A stretch of DNA of 64,000 nt, taken from assembly GCA_030280995.1 (NCBI GenBank), contig JASXTE010000007.1:14561501-14625500 (forward strand), given 5' to 3'. Shown here piece by piece: positions 1-10,630 of this stretch. The notes under the pieces are model-generated. The model did no database searches. It was not told the DNA's origin and worked only from the letters and a program-made list of their open reading frames with translations. The stretch's first letter is position 1, and each line of letters opens with the position of its first letter. The position numbers and the translations under genes were made by a program. The stretch comes from Hemileia vastatrix (Eukaryota; Basidiomycota; Pucciniomycetes; Pucciniales; Zaghouaniaceae).

Positions 1-464
1 TGTTTCATTTACTCTTTGATATATTTGTTTTATTCTATTCTAATCATTGTATTTACAAATATAGTAGCGCTTCAGAGGACCCATTGCCTATAAAAGGGCC
101 TTGGATAATCCCCTGTAGCCTCATCACTTATTAAACACTCAACAAATTAAATAACAATTTTATTACGTTTATATTTTTTTTATTAGTAATACAAATCTAA
201 TTAAAAGTCTATATAACAAATTGAAGGTTGCTTTAAGTCTGATAGTAATTAAAAGTGTTTGCTGCGCAGAACCCTTACATTAAATAATATTATTATTAAT
301 AAATACCAAGCTTTTGTCATCTCTCAAAGTTGCTCACCGTTGTTTTCCCTCTTAAATAAAATTAAAATACTATTACAAATTATACCTCTTATTTTCCTTG
401 TCCTCCTCCTTCTCTTCTCCTTTTCTCCTATTTTTCTTACCTTCTTCTAGACAACTGACCGACA
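1..464 (+). repeat. 5' LTR of element 1a (3' part only)
   Basis: This stretch matches 8028-8488 almost base for base and ends in GACCGACA, directly before the primer-binding site. It covers the promoter, R and U5 portion of the LTR. The 5' end of the LTR lies to the left of the window. The small open frame at 259-450 lies inside the LTR, recurs in the other LTR only as repeat sequence, and is not a gene. Confidence 0.93.
89..97 (+). promoter_or_regulatory. TATA box of 1a 5' LTR
   Basis: TATAAAAGG lies in the LTR upstream of gag. The same element recurs in the 3' LTR at 8114-8122, and equivalent TATAAAAGG boxes occur in the 1c and 1s LTRs. It is the likely core promoter for the element's RNA. 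Confidence 0.7.
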
Positions 465-466
465 AC

Positions 467-479
467 TGGGGACCTTTCC
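467..479 (+). other. Primer-binding site of 1a
   Basis: TGGGGACCTTTCC starts two bases after the LTR end, as a tRNA-primed binding site would (complement of a tRNA 3' end in ...GGUCCCCA). The same or near-same string lies next to the 5' LTRs of 2a, 2b and 1c, and a variant next to 1b. I did not identify the tRNA. Confidence 0.65.
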
Positions 480-1153
480 AAATGACGACGACGATCGAGC
501 CTGGCAACGAACGACAAAATGCACGGACCACCTAGCAAAAACAAAACTTTTGCCGCAACTGTGTTTCGAACTTGGGTTCGAAATCTTAGGTTTATATTAT
601 ATTAATTTTTATATTATTTTGAAGTGATTTTTTGATCACTATAGTAAGTTCACCTTTGCGCCTCTCACTCATATTACTATATTTTTATTGCAATAACAGT
701 GATTGTGGCTTAATTGCTGATTCACTGAGTGTAAGTGTTCAATTTTTAAAATTTTTTTTTCCTAGTTGACCATTAAAGAGTGTTAAATCCTCTTAGTCCT
801 AGAAGAATTGACATTTTTTATTAATACAAATTGAATTATTAATTTAATTTTTTATTATTATTAATTATTGTTAATTTTGGTTGACTTAAAAGTACATTGT
901 GCTTAGTCCCAAATATATTGCCATATTTAATATTGGTAATTAATTGGTTGAATTAACTTGATTGTTATTCCCAATTTAACCTTGCAATCCATTTTTTTTT
1001 AAAAATTAATTTTTTTTAATTATTACTTTATATTGAAAATTATTTTTTCTATAATTTAATTAATAAAATTTTTTTTTATTTGGAGCAATTATTGACTAAC
1101 TTTTATTATTTTTTTTATAAAATAAAAAGTAAATTATAAATCTTCCCACTAGT
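480..1153 (+). other. AT-rich 5' leader of 1a
   Basis: Untranslated leader between primer-binding site and gag exon 1. It is very AT-rich with poly-T runs and no supported open frame. Its reverse complement resembles the leader of 1b (51193-51872), which shows that it belongs to the family. Confidence 0.7.
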
Positions 1154-1834
1154 ATGTCCAACAATTTGGCAGAAAAAATGGATAACATGCAAGTGGATGA
1201 AATAGAAATTGACTATGATGCTGACACTGTAAGTTCTTCTAAAGTTGGTCATAAAAATCTTATACTAACACAAATAATTCACATACTGCAGGATGTGGAA
1301 ATGACAGGAAATGCAAACAAACCAAACCCCCTTCCCCCAGTACCACAGAAGGAAGTAAAGCCTCTAGTGCCTCAAGAAGGTCTTCCACAAAGCTTCAAAA
1401 TAAAAAAGCTTCCTCTGCCACAACAAATCAGCAACCTATCCAGTCATATAAAAGAGTTGAAGACAGAAAATATGACGTACAAAGCAAAGGTAGACACATT
1501 GTGGGATCAGGTCCAAGAACTCAGGAACCAGATTCAGGCCCAGGCCCCTCCTCAGTTGCCTCCAAATCAGCCTCAGTTTCAGGCTCAACCTTCACAGCCA
1601 CCCAGCTCAACCATCCAAAATCCAAATACTATGGAAGTAGAGCAATGGAAATGGGATTATCTAATGAGTCACTACCAACAGAATGTGCAACACCCTCCTC
1701 ATCATCAGCCTGGCCCATCCAAAACACCCAATTTCCATCCACCTCCTCATCCCTACCAACAAGGCAGGAGAAAGAAGGCCCAAGCACAATCCCAAACCCA
1801 GTCCCAGGGGAAGTTTCCTCCTCTGCCATGGTAA
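1154..1834 (+). CDS. 1a ORF1: gag-like coiled-coil protein, spliced
   Basis: Exon 1 (1154-1228, 25 codons, acidic) joins exon 2 (from 1292) after removal of a 63-nt intron. Exon 2 starts D-V-E-M, as in the other family 1 and 2 copies. The protein has a predicted coiled coil (QQISNLSSHIKELK...), a Pro/Gln-rich linker, a conserved aromatic patch (QWKWDYL), an HPYQQGRRK tail, and ends in PLPW followed by TAA. The Trp-stop ending is shared by 1b, 1c, 2a and 2b, which argues that the frame is real. It probably forms part of the particle (inference). The next frame, ORF2, overlaps its 3' half in the -1 frame. No lesion is visible. Confidence 0.75.
   Translation: MSNNLAEKMDNMQVDEIEIDYDADTVSSSKVGHKNLILTQIIHILQDVEMTGNANKPNPLPPVPQKEVKPLVPQEGLPQSFKIKKLPLPQQISNLSSHIKELKTENMTYKAKVDTLWDQVQELRNQIQAQAPPQLPPNQPQFQAQPSQPPSSTIQNPNTMEVEQWKWDYLMSHYQQNVQHPPHHQPGPSKTPNFHPPPHPYQQGRRKKAQAQSQTQSQGKFPPLPW
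1229..1291 (+). other. Intron 1 of 1a ORF1
   Basis: GTAAGT donor, CTAAC-like branch point (tatactaacac) and CTGCAG acceptor. Equivalent introns sit at the same place in 1b (55 nt), 1c (58 nt), 2a (58 nt) and 2b (58 nt). Here the length is a multiple of three, so the unspliced frame also stays open. Confidence 0.8.
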
Positions 1835-2976
1835 GTAATTTGGTTGATAGTCACTTGGGTATGTTTTCTAATAAATCTTCTTTTGCAGGTAATATTATTG
1901 AACATGGTGAAAGAACAGTTAAACCTGTTAAAAGACAGCTTCCTGTAACTAGTAGCCCTATTGATGTAATTAGCAAATTGTCATTTGATGAACCTTTACA
2001 TTTAACTTCTACATCTTTAATTAATCCTTCTCTTGCAATTAAAAATGATTCTGTTCCCCCTGAAATCTATACCTTAATTGAAAAAACTTCTGAGGAAATA
2101 TTGAAAGATACCCTTGATTTTAATATTGTGAAAGACAAACATGTGAGAGATGTGTTAATCCATGAAAATGATAGATTAAATAATTTACACTTGCAATGTA
2201 AAGTGAGCTCTTCTGTACAAGATACAGCTTATTTAAAAATCAAAGAAACCTTGAATATTGTTCTTAGTCAAAAAAAACAAATAAGAAGTGACCATAGAGC
2301 TATCTCAGATAGAAATATCAGTCTACATAAGACCTTGAGTGAATTGAAACCCCTTATTGAGGAAAATTATTCATTCAAGAATGAAATAAAATCTCTGCAA
2401 AATGAGTTTAAGAAGCTAAAAAATGATTTCCATGCACTAAGTACCAAACACTCAGTTTCTGAGGACAGAAATGTTCTATCTCTTGCAAAAGTAAATGACC
2501 AAATGTCTGAAATTCCAAGAATAAGAAACTATGTGTCTGACCTGCAGGAAAAGTTCTCAACCTTAACCATCAATAATGAATTAAATGAGATTTCTGTAAA
2601 TAAGCTGCATAAAAATAAAGGGAAAAAACCTGAGCAAATTTCATCCTTTCTCCCTCATATTTCAACCATTAAACAAACTGACAATGAGTCTGTAAAATCT
2701 TTTGCTACTAGCAAAAAATCTTGTGATGGTCATGCACCAGCTGTTTCTGTAAATAATGAAATTTCTGAACACCTGGCTAAACTTCAGGAATTATTAATAA
2801 TAAATAATTCAAACCAAAAAGTGGACCATCCCAGTAGTCAGAAAAATTGGCCTAAGTTAGACCAATATCCTACCTTTGATGGTGATTCTTCCTCTGATTG
2901 GCAACACTTTATCCAAAGAATTGATAATTTAAGAAATCTTATAAACTACCTGATGAGGAAATTGTTTCTAAGCTAA
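1829..2976 (+). pseudogene. gag: 1a ORF2, gag N-terminal and capsid start (frameshifted)
   Basis: ORF2 starts at an ATG that overlaps the ORF1 Trp-stop (CCATGGTAAG), in the -1 frame relative to ORF1. It encodes a long coiled-coil region, then the conserved capsid entry KNWPKLDQYPTFDGD and SDWQHFIQRIDNL. About 2935 a 1-nt deletion throws the frame, giving a false tail and stop at 2976; the right frame resumes at once and runs into the long polyprotein below. The frame is open upstream back to about 1501, all of it overlapping ORF1. The start codon choice is inference; other copies have TTG or GTG at this position. Confidence 0.8.
1831..1888 (+). other. 58-nt GT-AG intron-like segment at ORF1/ORF2 junction (1a)
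   Basis: Begins GTAAGT inside the ORF1 stop context (TG|GTAA) and ends TTTTGCAG before GTAAT. All five copies in the window have this segment at exactly 58 nt. Splicing would leave TGG-TAA as the end of ORF1 either way, but would move the downstream gag-pol frame relative to the ATG at 1829. Confidence 0.65.
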
Positions 2977-5900
2977 TTTCTTTATTTTCCAATGTAGCCT
3001 TGATGTGGTATGAATCTGTCCTCTTAGATAACAATCATTATACATGGAATGATTGGAAATCCTTGATTGAGAATCAGTTTGGTGGTTCAAAATTCAGGTT
3101 AGCTCAACAGAGACTGTATGAGAATACTAGATATGTATCCTCCTCTGTTGAAAAGCCCATTGTTTTTCTGATGAAAATAACTAAAATCCTTAGAGCAATT
3201 GATCCAAAGATGGATTATGATATTTGGAGAGATATAATCTTGTATAAATTACCAAATTCTCTTAGGGATTTGATTGTTGCTAGAACTGAGCATGTAAGGG
3301 AAAATTCTTCTTTCATTAATATCGGTAATGAAGTACTGCTCAACCATAGATATGAACCAAAGAATTACCTTAGTAAATCTTATAATGATCAGAATAAACC
3401 TTCTATAAAGCTCCCAGAAAAATCTGGTAAACCCTCTGCCCCAGTTGCACCTAAAAAATATGCAACAAATACTTCTTATAAATGTAACAAACCGTGGCAG
3501 AAGGGTCATGTTTGTGACAAGAAAATTCATCTTGTTGAACAAAATGAAGACACTGATGAAGTTGAACTTGATGTCAATAATTCTTCCAGTGACTGTGAAA
3601 GTAATATCTCCTATGACAATGAATCTGTTAAAGATGTTTTAATGTTGGAACATGATGTCCATTATTTAAATAATATATCTGAAGATTGTGTATTGAATTT
3701 ATCTTCAGTAGAAAATGCTGAGATAATTAAAGATATTACTAACAATTCTATTCCTATATCCCCTTTAAAGGCACCTGTTATCATTAATGGTAAAAATGTT
3801 GATGTAGTTCTTGATTCTGGTGCTGGAGGAAGTGTAGCATCTGAAAAAGCTTTGGCTTCAGTGGATAAGGAATATTTGAGTAAATTATTACCTATAAATT
3901 CTGAAAAATGGAGAGGGTATGGTTCTACCTTATTTCCTATTGGCAAATACAAAACCTCTGTATTCTTCAAATATAATGGTGGTTTTGTCAGAGCTATTTG
4001 TGAGTTTTTTGTCATGAAAAATGATAATTTGAGCAATTGGTTTATTATGGGAAATGATATTTTAACCATGTTTGGTGTGAAACTGGACCCAGAAAATAAT
4101 TTCTTTACCTTAGGAATGAATGGGAAAAGAAAATTCAAAATTTCCTCTCCTAGAACTTCTGGGCATTTGTTGAAATCTTGTAACTCACTGATCCAGTGTA
4201 AAGGTAGAACAACAACTGAAATGGATGATTTATTACATGAAATAAATACCGCTTCTTTTGGTGATCAGTTGACTAGTGAACAAAAGAATTCTATTGTTGC
4301 CTCTATTACCTCTTTCCCTATGGCTTTTGCTCATGGTTCTCATGTCTTGGGAATTGTTCAGGAAGAGATGAAAATTACCTTATCCTGTAATTTGAGTGAT
4401 ATTCCTCCTACCCTTAAGAAAAAACCATATCCTGCTTCTCCATCAAAAAGAAAAGATATTGAAGATAATATTGAAACATTATTGAAAATGAATATCATTG
4501 AGAAAGTGGATGTCACCCCCAAATATTGTGTCATCTCCCCAGTCTTGATTTCTTATGAAAAGGATAAAGCTAGATTATGTGGATATTACAGAGCTTTAAA
4601 TACTTATACTGTTGATGATATTTATCCTTTACCCAGAATTAATTCAATACATGCTACCTTGCAAGGTGCAAATTTTATTAGTTGTCTGGATGGTAATAAA
4701 GGTTATCATCAAGTTCCAGTTGAGAAAAATTCTCAAAATTTTTTGCTTATTGCTACTCATATGGGAATATATAAGTATGTTAGGATGCCATTTGGCCCTA
4801 AAAATGCTCCTTCAGTTTTCCAGAAAGTCATGGATAACACTTTCCATCAAGAAATTATTGAAGGTTGGCTCTTGGTTTATATTGATGATATTATTGTTTT
4901 TTCTAAAACTTTTGATGAACATATGATTCACTTGAATAGAGTTTTCCAAAAAATGGATGAAATCAATATGACCTTATCTTTAAAAAAGTGTAAATTTGGT
5001 TTTCAATCTTTGAAAGTCCTTGGCCATGTTGTGTCAGGCTTACAAATTTGTGTAGACCATAATAAAGTTGCTGCCATTCAAAATGTGAAAGCACCAACTT
5101 CTGTAAGAGAAATCCAAAGTTTTTTGGGTATGTGTGGCTATTATAGACAATATATTAAAAATTATCAGGTCATAGCCTTGCCTCTTACAAAACTGACAAG
5201 AAAAGATGTTGCTTTTCTCTGGAATAATGACTGTCAGAAAGCTTTTGATACATTAAAAAGTTGCTTAATGACAGCCCCTATATTGGCTCTTCCAGATTTT
5301 AACAGGCCATTTGTCCTTTATACAGATGCTAGCTTTATTGGTCTGGGTGCTGCCCTTCACCAAAAGCAAATTATTAATGATAAATCCTCAGAGGTTGTAA
5401 TTTGTTATATTTCAAGAACCTTAAGAAATAGTGAATTGAAATATGGTGCCACTCAATTGGAGTGCTTAGCAGTTGTTTGGGCTCTTGAGAAACTTCATTT
5501 CTATTTGGATGACCAAAAATTTGAGTTGGTAACTGACTGTAGTGCTGTGAAGTCTCTCTTAAACCTCAAGACACCTAACAGACATATGTTCAGGTGGCAA
5601 CTTGCTGTTCAAGAATACAGAGGAAGGATGACTATTATCCATAGAGCTGGAAATGTTCACTCTAATGTTGATATGCTCTCCAGATTGCCTCTGCCAAATA
5701 ATGACTCCAATCCTGCTTATGTACCTGAAGATGATACTGTTCATATCCATGGTATATTTATAGTTGATATGGAAGAAGAGTTATTACAGTTAATACTGGA
5801 TTCATATGATAAAGATTCTGATTTAAATAAATTGTTTACTATTTTGAATGATCCTAAGAATGCTTCAATTCAAGCATTAATAAAAACTCTTCCTGCAAAG

Positions 5901-6068
5901 TACCAAAATGCTTTAAATAAAGGAAAGTTCTCTATTGAAGATGGTTATATATATTATAGAAGGAAACTTACCAATGTAATTGTTATTCCTCCTTCAATGA
6001 AAGAAACTATCCTCAAAATTTGTCATGATGACATATTAGCTGGTCATTTTGATCTTGAAAAACATTGA
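2935..6068 (+). pseudogene. pol: 1a gag C-terminus, protease, reverse transcriptase, RNase H
   Basis: This is one long open frame of over 1000 residues. In order it holds the capsid C-terminal half (from NVALMWYESVLLD), a knuckle of the CX2CX7HXC type in which the first Cys is Ser (NTSYKCNKPWQKGHVC), protease with VVLDSGAGGS near 3811, RT with YIDD at 4878-4889, and RNase H with TDAS, ECLAVVWALEK and VTDCSAV. It then enters the integrase zinc-binding region (CHDDILAGHFD). Loss of one A in a run near 6060 breaks the frame into integrase. The family normally reads gag and pol here as one polyprotein with no stop between them. Confidence 0.92.
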
Positions 6069-7318
6069 TTAGAATCAAAAACACTGCATGGTGGGCTAAT
6101 ATGTCTGAAGACACAAAATTATATGTTGAATCTTGTGATTCCTGCCAAAAATCTAAAAGGTTAACAGGTAAGAGAGCAAGGTTATTACAACATATTGAAG
6201 CACCTAGTGCTCCCTGGCAAATCATTAATATGGATTTTGTCACTGGTCTTCCTGTTGCAGGTAAAGACAGCTTTAACTCTTGTTGGGTAATAGTTGATAG
6301 ATTCACAAAAATGTGCAAATTTATTCCAACCCACAAAGATGTATCCACCAAAGAATTAGCTTTCTTATGGTGGTCTTACATGTTTAATATTATTGGTTTT
6401 CCAAAAGCCATTATCTCTGATAGGGATCCAAAATTCACTTCTGAGTTTTGGACCTCTTTGATGGATATTTGTGGCTGTGAGTTAAAATTGTCTACAGCTC
6501 ACCATCCTCAGACTGATGGTCTAGCTGAAAGGATGATTCAAACTCTGGAAGATATGATTAGAAGGTATTGTGCCTTTGGTTTAGAATATAAAGACAATGA
6601 CAGATTTACTCATGATTGGGTCACTCTTTTTCCTGGTCTTGAATTTGCATATAATAGCACTGTTCATTCTGTCACTGAGAAAAAGCCTTTTGAGCTTTGG
6701 TTAGGTTATGTCCCAAACACTCCTGCTTAGATTCTCAATAATAAATTACCTAAGTTGGAACTACACCCTGGTGTAAAATCTTTTATGCAAATGCAACAGC
6801 TATGCAGAAAACATGCTCAGAGTTGTATTGATAAAGCATTTGAATATGAAAAGAAAAGATGGGATAAATCCCATAAAGAATACACATTTAACAAGGGTGA
6901 TGAAGTGTTGATCTCTACTGTCCATTTCAATTTACAAGGTAACCACAAATTAAAAGATCCTTTTGTAGGACCATTTGTTGTTAAAAGAATGGTTGGTGAT
7001 AATGCAGTAGAAGTTGTATTGTATTCTCCATATGATAGGAAACATCCTGTCTTTCCCATTTCTTTTCTTAAGCCTTATACTTCCAACAGTGACTTATTTC
7101 CCAAAAGAAGAGGAAGACCTAAGAAGAACCCTCAGGAAGTCACAGAAACAGCAGAAATTGATAAAATTCTCAATGATAGAATTATCACTTCTGAGAGAGG
7201 TACTGAATATTTATTGAGATATAAGAACAAATCATCTGAACATGATGCATGGATACCTGGCAAGGAAATTTCAAATCTGCCTACTCTGTTGAAAAAATAC
7301 AAAAAGAAAAAATCTTAG
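6065..7318 (+). pseudogene. int: 1a integrase with AT-hook and chromodomain-like tail
   Basis: The integrase continues after the frameshift with CDSCQK of the HHCC domain and catalytic D (NMDFVTGLP), D (ISDRDPKF) and E (TDGLAERMI). An in-frame TAG at 6728 replaces the CAG seen in 1c (NTPAQIL), a C-to-T change. The second half (6731-7318) has the GPFVV fold, the HPVFPISFLKPY motif, an AT-hook KRRGRPKK, and a chromodomain-like end (EIDKILNDRI...EYLLRYK...DAWIP). Its likely job is insertion and target choice in heterochromatin (inference). Confidence 0.9.
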
Positions 7319-7341
7319 CATTTTTTTTATTGTTTTTTTTT

Positions 7342-7353
7342 AGAGTGAGGGAG
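7342..7353 (+). other. Polypurine tract of 1a
   Basis: AGAGTGAGGGAG lies directly before the 3' LTR. The same tract on the - strand borders the 1c 3' LTR near 38799. It is the plus-strand primer site. Confidence 0.8.
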
Positions 7354-8488
7354 TGTCAGCCAGGCTATTCCAGGAGTCCAGTAAATGATATGTAACTTAT
7401 AAAACCTGAAAGAGTGGGTAATAATTGTATTTAATGAATATAACTTAATATTTTATTGCATAATAAAATTATATAAGTATTTTATTATATACAAGTGTTA
7501 CATTAAATTTATTGGTTATATAAATTTTTATATACAGTTAAATTGAACATAATATAATATATTCTACAAATAATGGCACATTTTTATGTATTTAATAATT
7601 ATAAATTTATATTTAATTAATTGAAAAACATATATTATAATTATAAGTGGAAAATTGACTTATAATATATTTAAATTAATTACTTAAATTTATATATTAA
7701 ATAATACCTCTCATATAATACTAAACAATAATTAATGACGCTTCTTTTGACCCTTAATTGTGTTAGAAAAAACAAATAAATTAATTTATACTAAATTGAG
7801 ATTAATTACACGTTTTGTTGCATCAAAGTATTTTTTGTTTCACTTAAAATATCCTTTAATCAGACTGTACCATCTGTTTGGAATTATTTTTCTCATAGTT
7901 CCTATGTTCCAATCTTGTTTAGTTATTCACTATTTTTACTTACTAATTTGGGAATTAATGGCGGGAAAATTGGATTCTTAATTGGGGTTTTAACTAATTG
8001 TTTCATGTTTTTCTCTATATTGTTATGTTTCATTTACTCTTTGATATATTTGTTTTATTCTATTCTAATCATTGTATTTACAAATATAGTAGCGCTTCAG
8101 AGGACCCATTGCCTATAAAAGGGCCTTGGATAATCCCCTGTAGCCTCATCACTTATTAAACACTCAACAAATTAAATAACTATTTTATTACGTTTATATT
8201 TTTTTATTAGTAATACAAATCTAATTAAAAGTCTATATAACAAATTGAAGGTTGCTTTAAGTCTGATAGTAATTAAAAGTTTTTGCCGCGCAGAACCCTT
8301 ACATTAAATAATATTATTATTAATAAATACTAAGCTTTTGTCATCTCTCAAAGTTGCTCACCGTTGTTTTCCCTCTTAAATAAAATTAAAATACTATTAC
8401 AAATTATACCTCTTATTTTCCTTGTCCTCCTCCTTCTCTTCTCCTTTTCTCCTATTTTTCTTACCTTCTTCTAGACAACTGACCGACA
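7354..8488 (+). repeat. 3' LTR of element 1a
   Basis: A 1135-bp LTR from TGTCAGCCAGGC to GACCGACA. The TATA box is at 8114-8122. The U3 part is AT-rich. The open frames at 7760-8118 lie within it and are not genes. The start resembles the 1b LTR (TGTCAGCCAGGTTATACCAGG), which places both in one family. Confidence 0.93.
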
Positions 8489-9144
8489 AACAAGGTCAAT
8501 GCACTATTAATTAAGCTAGGACACTAAATAAGCGCCTGTTGCCTATTTTAGCATGTTTTCCCACAGTGGGCATAGAATGTGGGGTAATTATAGTGTGAAA
8601 AAGCTAACTTTGATAAAAATGCAGCTATTCACATGGGAAAAAAGCAGGAAGTATGTGGCCAGTACACAGAAGCCATTTCTGGCATAAAAAACACCAAATT
8701 TGAAAAGTGTAATTTTTATGCATTTAAATAGCCAAATAAATAGTCCTAAATGAGACAAATTGATCTGTCAAAGTGCAATTTTGATATTCTCAAATTTATG
8801 GCGCATATAGTCAAATTTTAAGTGAAATAAAGCACATTTCTTGTTTTTTGCATAAAACAGTGAAAATAACAGCTTTAAGTGTACTTAAAAATTATGTAGC
8901 CTTATACTTAAGGCTCTTAAGATTTCCCTAAAATATTTCAACTTAATATTAAGTACCTAAGACTTATAAAAGGTGGATATATGCGTGCATATAAGGTGTT
9001 ATAATGGCATTTTTTGTGTATTATCATAATTTTACTTATGTATACTGTTTGTGTACTCTCATTTATTGTTCCCATGTATAGTTCATGTGTTTAACATAAC
9101 TTATAAGCACTTTTTACTCAGTCCTGGGGATATACAGGCTGACA
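8489..9144 (-). repeat. 3' LTR of 2a, partial (split by 1a)
   Basis: Aligns along its length with 16626-17280 and ends in TACAGGCTGACA, which on the - strand is the LTR start TGTCAGCCTGTA. The missing part lies beyond 1a, outside the window. Confidence 0.92.
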
Positions 9145-9156
9145 CTCGCCCACCCA
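9145..9156 (-). other. Polypurine tract of 2a
   Basis: On the - strand TTGGGTGGGCGAG borders the LTR start. Between it and the integrase stop (9157-9322) there is only AT-rich 3' untranslated sequence. Confidence 0.7.
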
Positions 9157-9322
9157 AAAAAAACAATAAAAAATGATAAGTTATACATTTTATTTATTTA
9201 TTTGTAATTTTCAGGTATTCAGATTAATTCTGTAGCATTAAAGATTATACTTTAAAGAAATAAAACATAATAGAATATTATGAGTTCTGGTTTCTTAACC
9301 CCTCAGCTGATTGAACAGAAAT

Positions 9323-10627
9323 TTATTTCTGTATAAACTTTTTAAGAAGGGTGGATAAATTAGAAATTTCTTTTTCAGGTATCCATTTATCAAATTGATT
9401 TGATTTCCCTTTAAATCTTAGTAAATACTCAGTTCCTTTTTCATTAGTAAGGATTCTTTTCTTGAATATTTTTTCAATCTCTGCTTTTTTCACAATTTCT
9501 TCAGGTTGCTTTTTAGGCCTTCCCCTTCTTTTTGGAAATAAGTCAGGATCATTTGCATGGTAAGATTTTAATAATGAGATAGGGAAAACTGGATGTTTCC
9601 TATCATATGGAGCATATAATATGACTTCCACTGCATTATTACCAACCATTTTACTTACTAAAAAAGGTCCTACAAAGGGATACTTTAATTTAACATTACC
9701 TTGTAAGTTAAAATGTAGTGTTGATATAAGGACTTCATCTCCCTTTTTAAATTCAAATTCTTTATGAGATTTTTCCCACCTTTTCTTTTCATATTCAAAT
9801 TCTTTTTGGATGCATTCTTCTGCATGTTTCCTACACACTTGTTGCATATGAAGAAAGGATTTAGTACCAGGGTGTATATCTAACCTTGGTAATTTATTTA
9901 AATGGTTTACTGGGGTATTTGGTACGTATCCCAGCCAGAGTTCAAATGGTTTCTTCTCTGTTACAGAATGAGTTGTGCTGTTATAAGCAAATTCAATGCC
10001 AGGAGTTAATGTTACCCAGTCATGTGTGAGTTTCTCATTGTCTTTGTATTCTAATCCAAAGGCAAAATATCTTCTGATCATGTCTTCTAGAGTTTGTATC
10101 ATTCTCTCAGCCAGCCTATCAGTTTGTGGATGGTGTGCTGTAGACAATTTCAATTGACAACCTGTAACTTCCATCAAAGATGTCCAGAACTCTGAAGTAA
10201 ATTTAGGGTCTCTGTCAGAGATTATGGCTTTGGGGAACCCAGAAGTATTCATAATCTGAGTCCACCATAGTAATTCCAAGTCTTTTGCAGATACCTCTTT
10301 ATAAGTAGGGATAAATTTACACATTTTTGTTAATCTATCCACTATTACCCAGCAAGAATTGAAGCTTTCTTTTCCTGCTAATGGCAAGCCAGTTACAAAA
10401 TCCATGTTTATAATTTCCCATGGAGCTTTTGACTGCTCTATTTGTTGTAGCAACCCAGCTCTCTTCCCAGTTAATCTTTTAGATTTCTGGCAGGAGTCAC
10501 ATGTTTCAATGTATTTTTGTACATCTTCTTTCATGTTTATCCACCAGGCTGTATTTTTAACTCTTGTTAATGTTTTGTTAAAGTCAAAATGACCAGCTAA
10601 TATGTCATCATGACAAGTACTCAACAT
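9323..10627 (-). pseudogene. int: 2a integrase with AT-hook and chromodomain-like tail
   Basis: A 434-residue open section begins at an in-frame stop and runs unbroken to the end of pol. It holds the HHCC domain (CHDDILAGHFD, CDSCQKSK) and the catalytic D, D, E set (NMDFVTGLP, ISDRDPKF, TDRLAERMI). Then come GPFLVSKMV, HPVFPISLLKSY, an AT-hook KRRGRPKK and a tail EIEKIFKKRI...EYLLRFK...KWIPEKE like a worn chromodomain. It is the best-preserved integrase of the window. The TAG just before it (near 10630) cuts it from RNase H. Confidence 0.92.
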
Positions 10628-10630
10628 TAA

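Larger units (their letters stand above)
1..8488 (+). mobile_element. Element 1a, Ty3/gypsy LTR retrotransposon (family 1), 5' LTR cut by window edge
   Basis: The right part of the 5' LTR (1-464) and the whole 3' LTR (7354-8488) flank a gag-pol region read on the + strand. Over the shared 464 bp I count by eye about four substitutions and one indel, so this is the youngest-looking copy in the window. After the 3' LTR the sequence continues as the LTR of element 2a (8489 onward), so 1a inserted into 2a. The right-hand target duplication would be AACAA at 8489-8493; the left side is outside the window. Three disabling lesions are visible (about 2935, about 6060, and 6728). Confidence 0.93.

Noticed and set aside
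7760..8118. Small hydrophobic open frames in family 1 LTRs (also 259-450, 38178-38429, 45469-45778, 48444-48728)
   Set aside because: They lie in LTR sequence, show no conserved start, and change frame between copies.
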